Below are positions 14,211 through 15,828 of a DNA stretch of 15,828 bases, one piece after another. The first letter of the stretch is position 1. Each line of letters begins with the position of its first letter. The translations under genes were made by a program, and so were the position numbers. The notes beneath the pieces are model-generated. The model searched no databases. It had not been told where the DNA came from and worked only from the letters and a program-made list of their open reading frames with translations. Origin of the DNA: Synergistales bacterium (GTDB lineage: Bacteria; Synergistota; Synergistia; Synergistales; Aminobacteriaceae); contig BNVG01000035.1 of assembly GCA_025997935.1 (NCBI GenBank), positions 1 through 15,828 of the forward strand, in the 5' to 3' direction.

Positions 14211-14816
14211 TTGTTAAAGCTGGGCGTGATGGTCTCGGGGCGCGGAAGCAACCTCGGGGCGATAATGAAAAATATAAGCGAAGGTAAGTTAGACGCTATT
14301 GTGGAGGTCGTTATCTCCAACAAACGGGACGCTCAGGCTTTGCGGCGCGTCGAGGAATGGAACGCCCGCGCTGACGACGATAAAAAAATAGAGACTTTCA
14401 CGGTCGAGAGAAGTTCTTTCGCCGATAAAGACTCGTTTGAGGAGAATATCGCTTCTATTATGGAGGAAAAACGGGTCGATCTGATAGTCTTGGCGGGGTA
14501 TATGTCGGTGCTGGGCTCGAAGTTTACGGCGCGCTTTGGCGCGCGAATAATAAACATCCACCCGTCGCTTTTGCCGTCGTTCCCGGGGCTTCACGCGCAA
14601 AAACAGGCCCTTACGTATGGTGTTAAAATATCGGGGTGTACGGTGCATTTTGTGGACGAAACGCTCGACGGAGGGGCTATCATATCTCAGGTAGCGGTGC
14701 CGGTTTTGGACGGCGACACGGAATCCGTATTGAGCGAGCGTATCCTGAAAGAAGAACATCGCCTTTTGCCTGAAACGATACAAAAATTGGCAACTAATCA
14801 AATTCGATTCGGATAA
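14211..14816 (+). CDS. purN: Phosphoribosylglycinamide formyltransferase (GART)
   Basis: A 201-residue PurN, which transfers a formyl group from 10-formyl-tetrahydrofolate to GAR in the third step of purine synthesis, in the cytoplasm. The start at TTG gives MLKLGVMVSGRGSNL, matching the usual PurN beginning with the phosphate-binding SGRGSN loop at 9-14. The GTG at 14184 would add nine residues and overlap the MFS gene. The catalytic triad is present with the E. coli spacing (N106, H108, D144 there): N115 and H117 in INIHPSLLPSFPG, and D153 in ETLDGGAI. Length is typical for the family. The frame is tightly packed: 10 bp after the MFS stop and 12 bp before purH, whose ribosome binding site overlaps the purN stop. 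Together with purH this forms a folate-dependent formyl-transfer pair. No purine riboswitch or PurR box is seen. Confidence 0.95.
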   Translation: MLKLGVMVSGRGSNLGAIMKNISEGKLDAIVEVVISNKRDAQALRRVEEWNARADDDKKIETFTVERSSFADKDSFEENIASIMEEKRVDLIVLAGYMSVLGSKFTARFGARIINIHPSLLPSFPGLHAQKQALTYGVKISGCTVHFVDETLDGGAIISQVAVPVLDGDTESVLSERILKEEHRLLPETIQKLATNQIRFG

Positions 14817-14820
14817 GGAG
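14815..14820 (+). promoter_or_regulatory. Ribosome binding site for purH, overlapping the purN stop
   Basis: AAGGAG starts within the purN TAA (14814-14816) and lies 8 nt before the purH ATG at 14829. This is typical of translational coupling. Confidence 0.75.
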
Positions 14821-14828
14821 TTTTTTTC

Positions 14829-15828
14829 ATGTTTGAATGCAAAGTCAAGCGCGCGCTTATAAGCGTATCAGATAAGACCGGCATAGTGAGTTTGGCGGCC
14901 TCTCTCGTCAAGATGGGCGTCGAGATAATATCGACAGGGGGAACCTTCAAGGCCATAACGGACGCTTCGCTTCCCGCGACGTATATATCAGAAGTGACGG
15001 GCTTCCCGGAGATTCTGGACGGACGGGTCAAGACCCTGCATCCGGCTATACACGGCGGGATTTTGGCCCGCAGGAATATCAAAGAACATCTCGACGCGCT
15101 GTCCGCTCAGCGCATAGCGCCTATAGACATGGTGGTCGTAAATCTCTACCCTTTCAAAGAAACCGCAAGTAGGCCAGACGCTTCGTGGGACGACCTTATT
15201 GAGAATATCGACATCGGAGGCCCTTCTATGGTGCGCTCCGCCGCCAAAAATCACGAGGACGTCATTATAGTGGTCAACCCCGACGACTACGGCGTCGTTT
15301 TAGACCAACTGCAAACCGCAGGCGACTGCACAAAAGAAGAAAGAACGCGTTTGGCCCTGGCCGCCTTTAAGCACACCGCCGAGTATGACGCCTGTATCGC
15401 CGAAGTTTTGGCGAGCCTGGTGAATCGCGGGCGACCGGAGAAGCGGCGCGCCCCCGCGATTTTCCACAGTATCACAAAAGAGGCTGACTTGCGCTATGGG
15501 GAAAATCCCGGACAGGCAGCCGCGCTCTATCGCGTTTCGTATTCTGATGGCGATATGAACGGAGTGTCTTTTATAGACTCAAAACAACTTCAGGGAAAAG
15601 AGCTTTCGTACAACAACTGGTTGGACTCCGACAGCGCGTTCAGGGTAATTCAGGAGCTTAACGCCGCGTACCCAGACGGAGCGGCCGTCGTTATCGTGAA
15701 GCATACCAACCCTTGCGGCGCGGCCGTTGCGGACACGCCTCTTGCGGCGTTCGAGAAAGCCTTCGAGTCCGACTCGGTTTCGGCCTTCGGCGGAATTGTG
15801 GCGGTGAACCGCCCCGTGACGGCGGAGT
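14829..15828 (+). CDS. purH: Bifunctional AICAR transformylase / IMP cyclohydrolase (3' truncated by window)
   Basis: The first 333 residues of PurH; the frame is open to the window end, and full-length family members are about 500-530 residues. It does the last two steps of IMP synthesis. The N-terminal IMP cyclohydrolase (MGS-like) domain shows RALISVSDKTGI (8-19), ISTGGT (34-39), LDGRVKTLHPAIHGGILARR (63-82), VNLYPFK (104-110) and ENIDIGGPSMVRSAAKN (125-141). The transformylase domain begins after about 200 with LRYGENPGQ (221-229) and QLQGKELSYNNWLD, and carries the catalytic Lys-His pair K291/H292 in VKHTNPCGAA, then SDSVSAFGGIVAVN. All visible key residues are intact. Formyl donor is 10-formyl-tetrahydrofolate, as for PurN. 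It starts at ATG behind an AAGGAG that overlaps the purN stop, so purN-purH translation is coupled. Other purine genes, such as purD, probably follow outside the window. Confidence 0.97.
   Translation, partial: MFECKVKRALISVSDKTGIVSLAASLVKMGVEIISTGGTFKAITDASLPATYISEVTGFPEILDGRVKTLHPAIHGGILARRNIKEHLDALSAQRIAPIDMVVVNLYPFKETASRPDASWDDLIENIDIGGPSMVRSAAKNHEDVIIVVNPDDYGVVLDQLQTAGDCTKEERTRLALAAFKHTAEYDACIAEVLASLVNRGRPEKRRAPAIFHSITKEADLRYGENPGQAAALYRVSYSDGDMNGVSFIDSKQLQGKELSYNNWLDSDSAFRVIQELNAAYPDGAAVVIVKHTNPCGAAVADTPLAAFEKAFESDSVSAFGGIVAVNRPVTAE

Noticed and set aside
1..15828. Defence island, toxin-antitoxin pair, prophage or CRISPR array
   Set aside because: No repeat-spacer pattern, integrase, transposase or paired toxin-antitoxin frames are visible; the Uma2 gene alone is not enough to claim a defence system.

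Overview
The window looks like chromosomal DNA of an anaerobic, chemotactic, diderm-type bacterium. I favour Synergistota (Synergistes-like, probably gut-associated). This is an inference from the combination of DUF1850 plus fused TRAP permease genes, large Firmicutes-class chemoreceptors, a short primary sigma factor, strong AGGAGG ribosome binding sites and many TTG/GTG starts. It does not rest on a marker-gene comparison. There are thirteen protein-coding genes, two of them cut by the window edges. I see no rRNA, tRNA, CRISPR array, insertion sequence or phage gene. Gene density is high and the longest non-coding gap is about 224 bp (5527-5750).

Left region (1-1033): the C-terminal end of a fused TRAP-type permease, then, 17 bp on, a Uma2-family (DUF820) nuclease-fold gene. 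An 18-bp perfect-stem hairpin separates these from convergent genes. Middle-left (1042-5526, minus strand): two paralogous transmembrane chemoreceptors. They align essentially without gaps from the first residue to about residue 695, which implies an old tandem duplication, and each has its own leader. Centre (5751-9358, plus strand): an ABC transporter ATPase of the FbpC/PotA type without its permease or binding protein, then a promoter, a DUF1850 membrane-anchored protein and a complete 652-residue fused TRAP permease paralogous to the one at the left edge.

Middle-right (9506-12879): cheV (CheW-receiver fusion), an unrecognised 226-residue protein, the primary sigma factor rpoD and a small exported protein. 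They run in the same direction with tight spacing and end at a hairpin near 12927-12959. Right region (12977-15828): a major facilitator transporter resembling Fsr (fosmidomycin resistance), purN and the 5' two thirds of purH, closely packed and probably one operon for the late and formyl-transfer steps of purine synthesis.

Themes: nutrient uptake (two TRAP permeases, one ABC ATPase) lies next to sensing (two chemoreceptors, CheV), so receptors and transporters may serve related ligands. The points most worth a second look are the unknown gene locked between cheV and rpoD, the terminator-like hairpin that any nearby promoter for the MFS-purN-purH operon would have to read through, and the long inverted repeat upstream of cheV. 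I did not find a clearly new multi-gene defence or mobile system.
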